NCBI RefSeq assembly: GCF_007991215.1
Contig: NZ_BJXX01000133.1
Span: forward strand, 1 to 35,201
DNA length: 35,201 nucleotides
DNA from: Aneurinibacillus danicus
GTDB lineage: Bacteria; Bacillota; Bacilli; Aneurinibacillales; Aneurinibacillaceae
Direction: 5' to 3'
In this document: positions 13,901-22,005 of the stretch, piece after piece
Position numbering within the stretch: position 1 is the stretch's first letter
Layout: every line of letters starts with the position of its first letter
Notes under the pieces: model-generated
Database searches by the model: none
What the model saw: only the letters and a program-made list of their open reading frames with translations
Told to the model about the DNA's origin: nothing
Made by a program: the position numbers and the translations under genes

Positions 13901-14692
13901 TTGGTAAAAAAACGATTTCCCCTTTTCTTTTTCTTTATTCTATGGGGATTCACAATAACGAAAGTCTATTCAAAAACAAAACAAGGAATCCCTGTTCTTA
14001 TGTACCACCATATTTTACAAACACATGAAAAGAAGAAGTTTGGAAAACATGCACCCATTATTACTTCAGAGATGTTTGCTGAACAAATGAAATTGTTACA
14101 CGAGCATGGATACATAACGGTCTCCTTAGAACAGCTGGAACAGTTCGTAGAGGGGAAAGCTATGCTTCCAAGAAACAGTGTAGTCATTACATTTGATGAC
14201 GGTTATTTACGTAATTTTACATACGCCTATCCGATTTTAAAAAAATACAACTACAAAACAACGATTTTTACGATTACAGGAAATATGAATGTAGATCCAC
14301 ATAAGTTGGCTAACCGTGTAGAAATTGATCAAATTGAATCTTTCATTAAAATTGTTGTGTTATCTTGCAATAACTTTGAAGAATTATCTAAAAGAATAAC
14401 ACAGTTAGATGTCACCATTCATTATCATTCTGCTGAAGATATTTTAGATATAACATATAAAGAGGTGAATAAAATGGCGGCCCTGGAGCAATCAGGTCTC
14501 TCTCTAGAGACGTTTATTTGCTTTGGAAATGACATGAATGATCTCCCGTTATTTCAAAAAGCTCACCATTCAGTAGTAATCGGTGAATATGAACCTCTTC
14601 TTATGATAGCGAAAGACCAAATTTCAGTTGATGAACAAGTCGAAAAAAATATTATATCTAAACTACAAGAGCTTAGTACAATATTTGGTTAA
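13901..14692 (+). pseudogene. Chimera: N-terminal polysaccharide deacetylase fragment fused to C-terminal HAD phosphatase fragment
   Basis: The 263-residue frame is open but joins parts of two unrelated enzymes. Residues 1-about 130 are the start of a secreted polysaccharide deacetylase: membrane segment at 6-22, P-V-L-M-Y-H-H (31-37) and the NodB motif 1 TFDDGY (97-102). The HxxxH metal motif and all later motifs are missing. From about 140 to 263 it is the end of a Cof-type HAD-IIB phosphatase: D-I-T-Y-K-E-V-N-K-M (183-192, motif III lysine) and F-G-N-D-M-N-D-L-P-L-F (208-218, motif IV); the motif I aspartates are missing. An in-frame deletion between two genes is the simplest origin. It has a good GGAGATG site before a TTG start, so it may be translated, but neither activity should survive. 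Confidence 0.8.
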
Positions 14693-14789
14693 AAGAGCAA
14701 CTTCATGATTTATCCCCTTTACCTAAAATTATTAATTTTCGTATAATAAAATTTCACAATATATTATTATTGAGAGGTGGGAGGAAGTT

Positions 14790-15482
14790 TTGAATCAATT
14801 TCTAGAGAAGAGACACTCAGCCTTACGAGATGCTGAAAGGAAGGCGGAAGAGCTATTCAAAGCGATTGAAGAAAAAGGGATACTACGTGGCGGTGTAACC
14901 GAAAAACAAATCAATCGAGAAATTTATGAGTTGGCCTTTCAAATGTTCGGAATTAAGAAATATTGGCATAAACGCATTGTGCGAGCTGGAAGGAACACAT
15001 TATATCCTTATAGAGAAAATCCACCAGATTTAACCGTGTCGAAGGAAGATATTATCTTTCTTGACTTTGGTCCCATCTTTGAAGACTGGGAAGCTGATTT
15101 CGGACGGACATACGTTCTTGGAGAAGATCCAATCAAAATAAAGCTACGTAATGATATTGAACAGGCTTGGGAAGAGGGAAAAGCCTTCTTTCAATCCATG
15201 CCTAATATCACAGGTAGTGAACTCTTCGCATTTGTTTGTGATCTTGCAAAAAAGTATGGATGGGAATATGGAGGTCCGCACGCCGGTCATCTCATTGGTG
15301 AGTTCCCTCACGAACAAGTTCAAGGAGAAGAAATTGAGAACTATATTCATCCTGATAATGAAGTTCCTATGAGAGAACCTGATAAGAACGGTCAACCACG
15401 GGATTGGATTCTGGAGATACATTTTATTGATCGGGAACTGGAAATCGGCGGTTTCTTTGAACAGTTATTAACAGTTGAATAG
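14790..15482 (+). CDS. M24-family metallopeptidase (Xaa-Pro peptidase-like)
   Basis: A 230-residue protein with the pita-bread fold signatures of M24: the metal-binding aspartates in I-F-L-D-F-G-P (D about 92) and E-A-D-F-G-R-T (D about 103), a histidine in A-G-H-L-I-G-E-F-P-H-E (about 168), E-I-H-F-I-D (about 212) and the final glutamate in G-F-F-E-Q-L-L-T (about 225). It lacks the N-terminal creatinase domain of full aminopeptidase P, so it is a single-domain member. The reaction is probably peptide-bond hydrolysis near an N-terminal residue, but some members have lost activity. It starts with TTG after a strong GAGGTGGGAGG site. It stands alone in the island between the chimera and udk. 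Confidence 0.87.
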   Translation: MNQFLEKRHSALRDAERKAEELFKAIEEKGILRGGVTEKQINREIYELAFQMFGIKKYWHKRIVRAGRNTLYPYRENPPDLTVSKEDIIFLDFGPIFEDWEADFGRTYVLGEDPIKIKLRNDIEQAWEEGKAFFQSMPNITGSELFAFVCDLAKKYGWEYGGPHAGHLIGEFPHEQVQGEEIENYIHPDNEVPMREPDKNGQPRDWILEIHFIDRELEIGGFFEQLLTVE

Positions 15483-15590
15483 ATTGTATAGTAGGGTCCG
15501 GGTAGAAAAGGGTAAGACCACTCTAAGATAAAAAGACGATTTCTGTAACAAAAATGCTCGATTTTGTTTGGACCGGCAGGAGCAGCAAAA

Positions 15591-15625
15591 AAGCGCCAAT
15601 CTCTCTGGCAGAGAGTTCGGCGCTT
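15591..15625 (-). terminator. Terminator of the trmR-trhP1-trhP2-udk operon
   Basis: AAGCGCC at 15591-15597 pairs with GGCGCTT at 15619-15625, with an inner CTCTCT/AGAGAG stem. Six T residues follow on the minus strand. It marks the other edge of the island. Confidence 0.88.
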
Positions 15626-15629
15626 GCAT

Positions 15630-16253
15630 CTATAGCGACTTTAATACAGTATTGATTTTTGTCGTTAACAAATCAATGGCCACACGGTTCTGACCGCCTT
15701 CCGGAACAATGATATCGGCGTAGCGCTTGGTCGGCTCGATGAACTGCATATGCATGGGCCGCACTACAGTGAGATACTGCTCCACGACCGACTCCATCGT
15801 GCGTCCGCGCTCCGCGATGTCGCGCAGCATCCGGCGGATAATCCGCACATCGGCATCCGTATCGACAAACACTTTAATGTCCATCAAATCACGCAGGCGT
15901 TCATCCTCAAGAATTAAAATTCCTTCAAGAATAATAACATCCTTCGGATCGATCCGTACCGTTTCTTCCGCCCGGGTATGCAGCTTATAATCATACGTCG
16001 GCTTCTCAATCGATTCACGGCGGCGCAGACGTTCTAAGTGTTCAATAAGCAAGTCATTATCGAACGCCAGCGGATGGTCATAGTTCGTTTTTATCCGCTC
16101 TTCAAAAGTTAGGTCAGATTGGTCCTTATAGTACGCATCCTGTTCAATCATCACGACGCTCATATCTTCGAACTGGCGGTAAATCTCGCGGGCGACCGTT
16201 GTCTTGCCGGAGCCGGTGCCACCCGCCACGCCTATAATAATCGGAACTGCCAT
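15630..16253 (-). CDS. udk: Uridine kinase
   Basis: A 207-residue P-loop kinase with Walker A GGTGSGKT at 11-18, the normal length for bacterial Udk. It phosphorylates uridine and cytidine to UMP and CMP in pyrimidine salvage in the cytoplasm. Typical blocks are D-A-Y-Y-K-D (about 40), Y-D-H-P-x-A-F-D (about 59) and R-R-x-x-R-D (about 140). It lies 3 bases downstream of trhP2, the last gene of the four-gene operon, as in B. subtilis. There greA follows; here the terminator and the island follow. Confidence 0.97.
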   Translation of the reverse strand: MAVPIIIGVAGGTGSGKTTVAREIYRQFEDMSVVMIEQDAYYKDQSDLTFEERIKTNYDHPLAFDNDLLIEHLERLRRRESIEKPTYDYKLHTRAEETVRIDPKDVIILEGILILEDERLRDLMDIKVFVDTDADVRIIRRMLRDIAERGRTMESVVEQYLTVVRPMHMQFIEPTKRYADIIVPEGGQNRVAIDLLTTKINTVLKSL

Positions 16254-16256
16254 CAG

Positions 16257-17564
16257 TTATTTCTTCTCCTTGCGCATCATATCATGCTCGGCAACCGGCC
16301 GGTCAACGCGCACTTTCACAATTTGCATGGCATGCGGTGCAGAAGTGATGGGTTCGCCCTTCTCGTTCCACATCTCGCCTACGGTCTGCGCGAAACGATC
16401 CAGCGTCGGACCGAAGAACTCCACCGTGTCACCTGCACTGAATTTATTGCGCTGCTGCAGCGTTGCGATGCCGCTCTCCGCGTCATAATCCAGCACCAAT
16501 CCGGCAAATTCGTATTCCGGCATATCTTCATTTTCGCCGTACAGCTGGTCTTGTTCCGTCGGCATGCCATAGAAGAACCCGGTCGTCAGTGAACGGTGGG
16601 ACGCTTTGCGAATCTCTTCCATCCATTCCGGATTCAACTTATAGTTATCCGGGTCGGCACAGTATGCATCTACCGCACGGCGGTACTGATTGGTGACCGT
16701 CGCCACGTAGTGAATACTTTTCATGCGCCCTTCGATTTTAAAGCTGTCTACGCCTGCATCGATCATATCCGGCAGGAAACCGAGCATACACATATCTTTT
16801 GAACTCATCGTAAATTGCGGATCCTGCTCGCCGAACATCGGGAGCGCTTTTTTGCCAATTTGCTCGATTTCCGCTTCATCCTGCGGTAATTCTTCAAACA
16901 TATCATACTGCCAGCGACAGGACTGGGAACAGCCTCCGCGATTTGAATCACGTGCGGTAAAATGGTTGGACAGCACACAGCGCCCGGAATAGGAAATGCA
17001 CATCGCTCCGTGTACAAACGCTTCGATTTCAATGTCTACATGCTTCTTGATTTCGCGGATTTCCCGGATGGAAACTTCGCGCGCCAGCACAACGCGGCTC
17101 ACGCCCTCTTCTTTCCAGAATTGCACCGTCTGCCAGTTCGTCGTCGATGCCTGAGTGCTCAGGTGAAGTTCCAAATCCGGTGCTGCCTGCTTCGTGCGTT
17201 CAATCAACGCCGGATCAGCGACAATAATGGCATCGATGCCGGAACGCTGCAAATTACGCATGAAATCATCCACCTGATGCAGGTCTTCATTGTGCGCGAT
17301 AATATTGGTCGCCACAAACACCTTGGAACCGTGCGCATGGGCGAATTCTGTCGCTTCTTTCATCTCATCGAACGAGAAGTTATCCGCATTGGCACGCAGG
17401 CCCAGACTCTGACCGCCGATATATACCGCATCCGCACCATAGCGCACCGCGAACTTCAGCTTCTCCAGGTTACCCGCCGGAGCCAGCACCTCGGGCTTTT
17501 GTAGAATCGGACCACGCGGTTTTAAAATCTTTTTATCGGAAATGACGTTTATGTCCGCCATCAT
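16257..17564 (-). CDS. trhP2: U32-family tRNA uridine hydroxylation protein TrhP2 (YrrO)
   Basis: A 435-residue U32-family protein. The PEVLAPAGNLEKLKFAVRYG start, the E-A-F-V-H-G-A-M-C-x-S-Y-S-G-x-C signature (about 172-187) and the following C-S-Q-S-C-R-W cluster are all present; the cysteines are expected to bind an iron-sulfur cluster. TrhP1/TrhP2 (yrrN/yrrO) are needed for prephenate-dependent hydroxylation of U34 to ho5U in B. subtilis tRNAs. The C-terminal beta-barrel domain (about 345-430) is specific to the longer subunit. Older annotations call it collagenase/peptidase U32. It sits 11 bases after trhP1. The assignment rests on family plus operon context. Confidence 0.93.
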   Translation of the reverse strand: MMADINVISDKKILKPRGPILQKPEVLAPAGNLEKLKFAVRYGADAVYIGGQSLGLRANADNFSFDEMKEATEFAHAHGSKVFVATNIIAHNEDLHQVDDFMRNLQRSGIDAIIVADPALIERTKQAAPDLELHLSTQASTTNWQTVQFWKEEGVSRVVLAREVSIREIREIKKHVDIEIEAFVHGAMCISYSGRCVLSNHFTARDSNRGGCSQSCRWQYDMFEELPQDEAEIEQIGKKALPMFGEQDPQFTMSSKDMCMLGFLPDMIDAGVDSFKIEGRMKSIHYVATVTNQYRRAVDAYCADPDNYKLNPEWMEEIRKASHRSLTTGFFYGMPTEQDQLYGENEDMPEYEFAGLVLDYDAESGIATLQQRNKFSAGDTVEFFGPTLDRFAQTVGEMWNEKGEPITSAPHAMQIVKVRVDRPVAEHDMMRKEKK

Positions 17565-17575
17565 TCATCACCTCA

Positions 17576-18502
17576 TTAATAAACTTGCTCTTTAAAGAAG
17601 AATCCTGTCGTCAGATCACGGTGAGACGGCTGGATGCTCCGCAGCTCATCCATAAGTCCGTCCACCATCCCGCGGAATTTATCCGGACTTTCCGCATAAG
17701 CATCGATTGCCCGGCGGTAAATCGAAGTCACTTTCACATTATAGTTTGTGTCTTTCATGATGCCTTCAATTTTAAAACTGTCAATCTCCGCATCCATCAG
17801 TTCATCCAGATATTCCAGAATGCAAATATCTTCCGCGCTCATGATATGCGTCCCGTTCCGATCTTCAAAGATTGGGTACTGCAAGTCTTCCCGCTTTTCT
17901 TCCGTAATGAACAGCTTTCGGTCCATGCCGGTCGTTTTTGGTTCCTGACCTTTGAATTTCTCATAGTTGGTCACCAGATTGCGGCGGGAGTGGAAGATAC
18001 AGGTCATTCCGTGCACCTGCACCTGAATTTCTACTTCAGCGTTTTCTTTAATTTCCATAATCGCGTCCATGTTTAACTCACGGGCAACAAATGCGCGCGT
18101 CGCCCCCTTCCTGCCCCAGTAATTCATCGTCTCGTAATTAGTGGTCAGCACTTCGGCGTTCCAGTGAAGCGGTAGCTTAAGTCCAATCTGACGCGCAATC
18201 ATTACGACAGCCGTATCACCGAACACAATAGCATCTACGCCAATCTTCTCGAGCGCCTTCAGGTATTCCGGCAATCCTTTCAAATCATCGTTATGGAATA
18301 ACGCGTTGACGGATACATACACTTTCGCGCTTCGCGCGTGCGCTATCTTGACCGCCCGGCGAATGTCTTCCAGCTCAAAGTTGCCCGCGACCCGCAGGCC
18401 GTATCGCTCGTGTCCGATGCTTACCGCATCCGCTCCGGCTTCGATAACCTGAGTAAGCTCGTCCAAATTGGCAGCGGTGCAGAGCAATTCCGGTTTTTTC
18501 AC
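17576..18502 (-). CDS. trhP1: U32-family tRNA uridine hydroxylation protein TrhP1 (YrrN)
   Basis: About 308 residues, the shorter U32 protein that pairs with TrhP2. It opens KKPELLCTAANLDEL and has the V-H-G-M-T-C-I-F-H-S-R-R-N-L signature (about 166-179) with fewer cysteines than TrhP2. The best start is the GTG at 18502: it overlaps the trmR stop as GTGA and has GGAGGG upstream. An ATG at 18526 lies inside trmR and lacks a site. Together with TrhP2 it makes ho5U34, the substrate for TrmR encoded just upstream. Confidence 0.92.
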   Translation of the reverse strand: MKKPELLCTAANLDELTQVIEAGADAVSIGHERYGLRVAGNFELEDIRRAVKIAHARSAKVYVSVNALFHNDDLKGLPEYLKALEKIGVDAIVFGDTAVVMIARQIGLKLPLHWNAEVLTTNYETMNYWGRKGATRAFVARELNMDAIMEIKENAEVEIQVQVHGMTCIFHSRRNLVTNYEKFKGQEPKTTGMDRKLFITEEKREDLQYPIFEDRNGTHIMSAEDICILEYLDELMDAEIDSFKIEGIMKDTNYNVKVTSIYRRAIDAYAESPDKFRGMVDGLMDELRSIQPSHRDLTTGFFFKEQVY

Positions 18503-19140
18503 TTTACTTCCCTCCGTTTTATGCATAAGGCCAGCCCGTCCCCGATGGAGACGAACGACGTCTCAAACGCCGGATGTTCGGCTAAAAATTGATTAAAGGC
18601 GCGCAGCTTTTGTATCATGCCACGCCTCTTCTTCGGAACCTCTTCTTCGGCGACCATGCCGCGGAAAAAGACGTTATCGCAAATCAGCAGTCCGCCTTCC
18701 ACCAGATACGGCGCATATTGGTCAAAAAATACCTGGTATTGCCCTTTGGCCGCATCTAAAAAGATGCAATCAAACGCATGCTCACCAGATAGCCCCTCCC
18801 GCGCATCCTGATGCAGTACGGTAACCCTGTCGCTTATGCCTGCTTCGGCGAAATTCCGCTGCGCACGCTCGACCATTTCTTCTGAAATCTCAATGGATGT
18901 AATGTGCGCATCCGGCGCCGCCTGCGCAAGCCAAATCGTCGAGTACCCAATCGCCATTCCCACTTCAAGAATCCGCTTAGGCCTGTGCACCATCAGCAAA
19001 AAGCGGAGCAGTTGGATACTGGGAAGCTGGATAATCGGGATATGTTCCGCTTCGGCCTCTCGCTCCATACGCGTAAGCAGTTCAGAACGCTCAGGTATGA
19101 GCGATACCATATAGCGCTCAATATGGTCTGAGGTTATCAT
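18499..19140 (-). CDS. trmR: tRNA 5-hydroxyuridine methyltransferase TrmR (YrrM)
   Basis: A 213-residue class I SAM-dependent O-methyltransferase of the catechol-O-methyltransferase-like family. The SAM-binding loop is E-V-G-M-A-I-G-Y-S-T (about 60-69), with acidic I-E-I-S-E at about 87 and F-L-D-A-A-K-G (about 129-135) supplying metal and SAM ligands. B. subtilis TrmR methylates ho5U34 to mo5U34 in tRNAs reading NNU/NNA/NNG codons. It is the first gene of trmR-trhP1-trhP2-udk, so both steps of the modification are made from one message. The GAGGTG site precedes the ATG by 9 bases. Confidence 0.93.
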   Translation of the reverse strand: MITSDHIERYMVSLIPERSELLTRMEREAEAEHIPIIQLPSIQLLRFLLMVHRPKRILEVGMAIGYSTIWLAQAAPDAHITSIEISEEMVERAQRNFAEAGISDRVTVLHQDAREGLSGEHAFDCIFLDAAKGQYQVFFDQYAPYLVEGGLLICDNVFFRGMVAEEEVPKKRRGMIQKLRAFNQFLAEHPAFETSFVSIGDGLALCIKRREVK

Positions 19141-19202
19141 CTTGTTTACACCTCGTTCTTTTTCATAAACTTCTCCATAATAGCATATCCACGGTGCAAA
19201 AT

Positions 19203-20243
19203 CTATTTCTGATTTCCTTTGCTTTTATCGATGTTTCTTAAATGTTCCTGATACGTAGCCGCGAAATAATGCTGACCGGTTCCGTCCTTTTTGGTCACGT
19301 AGAATAAGTAGCTGTGCTTCTCGGCATTAGCCACGGCTTCAAGCGCTGCTTTGCCTGGACTCGCAATCGGTCCCGGCGGCAATCCTTTCACTTTATATGT
19401 GTTATACGGACTGTCCTGTTCCAAATCGCTGTACATCACACGATCCTTCTGCTTGGCGAACAAATACTGCACCGTTGCGTCCGCCTGCAGCGGCATCTGT
19501 TTGGCGAGACGATTGTAATAGACACCGGCCACCTTCTGGCGTTCATCCTCGGAGCGCACTTCACGCTCGACTATCGAGGCCAGCGTTACCGCCTGATGTT
19601 TGTTCAGGTTATGCTGTTTCACTTTGCCGTCCCATTCTTTGTTCCACACTTCTTCAAAGCGTTCCAGCATCCGTTCGATAATCTGGTGCTCGTTCGCTCC
19701 CTTTTTAAACTCGTACGTATCCGGGAACAAATAGCCTTCCAGACGGTACTTAATGCGCTTATCCGCCGGGATGCTTTTTACGACTTCCTGCGGAAACTTG
19801 CCTGTGTTTACTTCCTTTAAGAACCTGTCTTTCTTCACAAGCCCTTTTTGCTCCAGGCGGGTAGCGATCTGCTCTATTGTATATCCTTCCGGAATCGTCA
19901 CAGTAATGGTATCTTTATAAATGTCCCCGCTGGACAATTTCTCAATGAGTTCACCAATGGATTGTCCTGCGGTCAGTTGATACTTACCTGCTTTAATGTC
20001 GGATCCGATTCCTTTCATTTTTACATACAGGGAAAAGAGCCGCGCGTCTTTGATTAGCTCATTTTCCTCCAAAATTTTTCCGACTTTGCTTATGGATGAG
20101 TTGGGCGGAATTTCGACGATTTTCTGCTGGCCGTTCTCACTTGCTACCGGCTGCAGACCTTTCCAGATATAATATGAGACTCCGCCTACCCCAAGGGCAA
20201 ACAGAAGCAGAATGGCTAAAGCAAATGTAATGGTTTTTCGCAT
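19203..20243 (-). CDS. mltG: Endolytic murein transglycosylase MltG (YrrL)
   Basis: A 346-residue protein with an N-terminal membrane helix (about 6-27) and a periplasm-like external domain. A LysM-like region includes I-P-E-G-Y-T-I-E-Q-I-A (about 119-129), and the YceG/MltG catalytic core has Y-L-F-P-D-T-Y-E-F and A-S-I-V-E-R-E-V with the catalytic glutamate at about 224. MltG cuts nascent glycan strands and sets their length, working with elongation machinery. The usual downstream neighbour trmR follows after 62 bases. The upstream neighbour should be the yrzB block, but an integrase remnant ends 7 bases before the start, and the GGAG site lies inside its tail. Confidence 0.94.
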   Translation of the reverse strand: MRKTITFALAILLLFALGVGGVSYYIWKGLQPVASENGQQKIVEIPPNSSISKVGKILEENELIKDARLFSLYVKMKGIGSDIKAGKYQLTAGQSIGELIEKLSSGDIYKDTITVTIPEGYTIEQIATRLEQKGLVKKDRFLKEVNTGKFPQEVVKSIPADKRIKYRLEGYLFPDTYEFKKGANEHQIIERMLERFEEVWNKEWDGKVKQHNLNKHQAVTLASIVEREVRSEDERQKVAGVYYNRLAKQMPLQADATVQYLFAKQKDRVMYSDLEQDSPYNTYKVKGLPPGPIASPGKAALEAVANAEKHSYLFYVTKKDGTGQHYFAATYQEHLRNIDKSKGNQK

Positions 20244-20250
20244 CTCTACC

Positions 20251-20499
20251 TTACTCTCCTTTTCCTCTACCGGTTTCCAGCGCTACTTTATAATTTCTGG
20301 GAGCCAACTGCTTTTCCGCATAATGTTTCCCCCATTCACTTACAAAATCGGACAGGGTCATTTTTGATGGTTTAACATACGTGCCAGACTCAACCTCCGC
20401 CACGAATTTTTCCCGCGTTTCTCGACGCTTCCGGCCATAAACGCTTTCCCCTTCCTTGTATATGGTGTACGTGCACAACACCTCTCCTATAAGTTGCAT
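20251..20499 (-). pseudogene. Truncated phage-type tyrosine integrase (N-terminal part only)
   Basis: The 82-residue frame contains the end of an Arm-binding N-terminal domain (TYTIYKEGESVYGRKRR, then F-V-A-E-V-E-S-G-T-Y-V-K-P-S-K) and the start of the SAM-like core-binding domain (M-T-L-S-D-F-V-S-E-W-x-x-x-Y-A-E-K-Q-L-A-P-R). This is the standard N-terminal pattern of phage and ICE integrases of about 370-400 residues. The catalytic domain with the R-H-R-Y residues is gone; the frame runs out in GRGKGE at the mltG ribosome binding site. It marks the edge of a deleted integrated element. Confidence 0.82.
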
Positions 20500-20719
20500 T
20501 TTTATGTGATCTTGTGATACCTTTGGCTACTTGATTGTGATTCCCTCTAAAAAGCGAACGGAGCATCATAAGAAATGATACAACAAAAATAAAAACAATA
20601 AAACGAAGAATCATATAAGGAAAGAATACGAAACGAAAAATACAAAGTGAGAATGCAACCAAGTCATAGATTTATCTTTATAATGATAGATAAATAAGAG
20701 AAAATAGAGTGGTGATAAG

Positions 20720-20943
20720 ATGATAAGTTACATGCCTTTCCAGTTGCTTTTAGTTAAGAAAGGTATTAAAAAGAAAGAGGTAGTTGAAAAAACCGGCATC
20801 CCTTGATTTACTATGGCCAGACTAAATAAAATCAGTTTGTATCACTTGAGGTGATCGACAAACTATGTGCAGCCTTAGATGTATACCCTGGCGATCTCTT
20901 GGAATACATACCGGATAGCAAAAGAGAGGAGGCTAAGGCATGA
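20720..20943 (+). pseudogene. Broken Cro/C1-type transcriptional regulator
   Basis: Starting at the ATG at 20720 the frame reads ISYMPFQLLLVKKGIKKKEV, V-E-K-T-G-I-P and then a TGA at 20813-20815. After the stop it continues T-M-A-R-L-N-K, and after one missing A in an A-run it resumes in another frame as V-S-L-E-V-I-D-K-L-C-A-A-L-D-V-Y-P-G-D-L-L-E-Y. This is a small helix-turn-helix regulator of about 74 residues with one nonsense change and one frameshift. Its stop overlaps the next start (ATGA at 20940). Together with the integrase fragment it is the residue of a mobile element. Confidence 0.82.
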
Positions 20944-21251
20944 ACGATAAACTTTTGCAACAAATATTGGAAGAACTACAAAAGATGAATCAGCGTATCG
21001 ATACGCTGGAAGAAGGAATGAACAGCCGTTTCGATGAACTAAAGGACTCTCTTAGCCGTAAGCATGTTGAAAACATGAAAGCGGACGAATTAATTCTTCA
21101 ATCACAAAAGGAAACACTCGCCCGCCTTGATGACATAGAACGCGGCATGTATCGCCTGGAGAAGATAGAGCTACGGCAGAACCGAACAACCGCGAAAGTG
21201 GACGAACTGGAAGCGGATGTGACTCTGCTGCGGGACAAACTACAGAATTAA
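20940..21251 (+). CDS. Small coiled-coil hypothetical protein
   Basis: 103 residues, almost entirely predicted coiled coil with clear heptads (ILEELQKMNQRIDTLEEGMN and later LARLDDIERGMYRLEKIEL). There is no signal peptide, membrane segment or catalytic motif. Similar short coiled-coil proteins commonly follow Cro-type regulators in mobile elements and in Bacillales chromosomes, and here the start overlaps the stop of the broken regulator. A GAGGAGG site lies inside the regulator tail. Function unknown; it may be the only intact gene left of the inserted element. Confidence 0.68.
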   Translation: MNDKLLQQILEELQKMNQRIDTLEEGMNSRFDELKDSLSRKHVENMKADELILQSQKETLARLDDIERGMYRLEKIELRQNRTTAKVDELEADVTLLRDKLQN

Positions 21252-21352
21252 CATGCAGGATATCTTTTTAATTTGAACTCTTAGGTAAATTAAAACCTCA
21301 GTTATAACCCGGGTTGTTACTATAGCATGTCCACTGGATAAAGCAATGTAAA

Positions 21353-21377
21353 AGCCATCGAAAACATTTCGATGGCT
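21353..21377 (-). terminator. Terminator of the alaS-ireB-ruvX-yrzB operon
   Basis: AGCCATCGAAA at 21353-21363 and TTTCGATGGCT at 21367-21377 are perfect complements. TTTT follows on the minus strand, 8 bases after the last stop codon. Confidence 0.85.
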
Positions 21378-21385
21378 CTTGTGAT

Positions 21386-21703
21386 TCATACCATATGAAC
21401 CTTTACGTTCGATTCATCCAGCCACGCGGAGAATGCATCTACCGCCTGGTCCCATTCATCTTCCGATTCTACAGGAGAAAGCGCAGGCACACCGTCCGTC
21501 AGCGAATACTTAAAAAGATACGGGTGAGGGTCAGCAAAACTGGTCGGAGTGAGCACCGCATACGTCTGTCCCGCCACATCCATCTCGGTCATGACGCTAT
21601 ACTGCTCCTCCCGCCCAAGCCGTGCATCATACCATTTCACCTGATTTCCCCATGAATCGCGCAGGTGGCGCACTTCCCCTCTGGATTCCGCTTGATAATC
21701 CAA
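21386..21703 (-). CDS. DUF1292-family protein, diverged paralogue of YrzB
   Basis: A 105-residue protein. Its central and C-terminal parts align by eye with the upstream neighbour YrzB: Q-T-Y-A-V-L-T-P against R-T-Y-L-C-L-V-P, and L-S-P-V-E-S-E-D-E-W-D-Q-A-V-D-A-F against L-Q-P-I-E-D-E-Q-E-W-E-Q-V-E-A-T-F. It starts with TTG two bases after the yrzB stop, with GAGG upstream. It appears to be a tandem duplicate that has diverged. The function of DUF1292 proteins is not known to me. Confidence 0.75.
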   Translation of the reverse strand: MDYQAESRGEVRHLRDSWGNQVKWYDARLGREEQYSVMTEMDVAGQTYAVLTPTSFADPHPYLFKYSLTDGVPALSPVESEDEWDQAVDAFSAWLDESNVKVHMV

Positions 21704-21705
21704 AA

Positions 21706-21993
21706 TTAATTTTCCTCTTTATCAAGTTCGCTCATCAACGTTTCGAATGTAGCTTCTACCTGCTCCCACTCCTGCTCGTCTTCAATCGGCTGCAGCGTAT
21801 CTGTCCCCTCATAGCGCAGGAACTCTACTTCATACTCTTCCTGATCTTCTTGCTCGGCAGGCACCAGGCATAGGTACGTACGATCTTCAATTTCGAAAAT
21901 GTACATAACAAGATATTCGTACTCTTGACCGGACTCTTCATCCGTAATCGTAATATATTCGCCGACTTCAATTCCGATATTATCCAAATCCAT
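21706..21993 (-). CDS. yrzB: DUF1292-family protein YrzB
   Basis: A 95-residue, strongly acidic protein with the family pattern I-T-I-T-D-E-E-x-G-x-E-Y-E-Y-L-V at the start and P-I-E-D-E-Q-E-W-E-Q-V at the end. It lies directly after ruvX, as yrzB follows yrrK in B. subtilis. The ATG at 21993 is eight bases from AGGAGG; the ATG at 21999 is only two bases away and less likely. The biochemical role is unknown. Confidence 0.88.
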   Translation of the reverse strand: MDLDNIGIEVGEYITITDEESGQEYEYLVMYIFEIEDRTYLCLVPAEQEDQEEYEVEFLRYEGTDTLQPIEDEQEWEQVEATFETLMSELDKEEN

Positions 21994-22005
21994 GTGCATA
22001 ACCTC

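Noticed and set aside
20390-20662. 90-residue minus-strand frame with a hydrophobic start
   Set aside because: It overlaps the integrase remnant in another frame and becomes nonsense-like there; no ribosome binding site.
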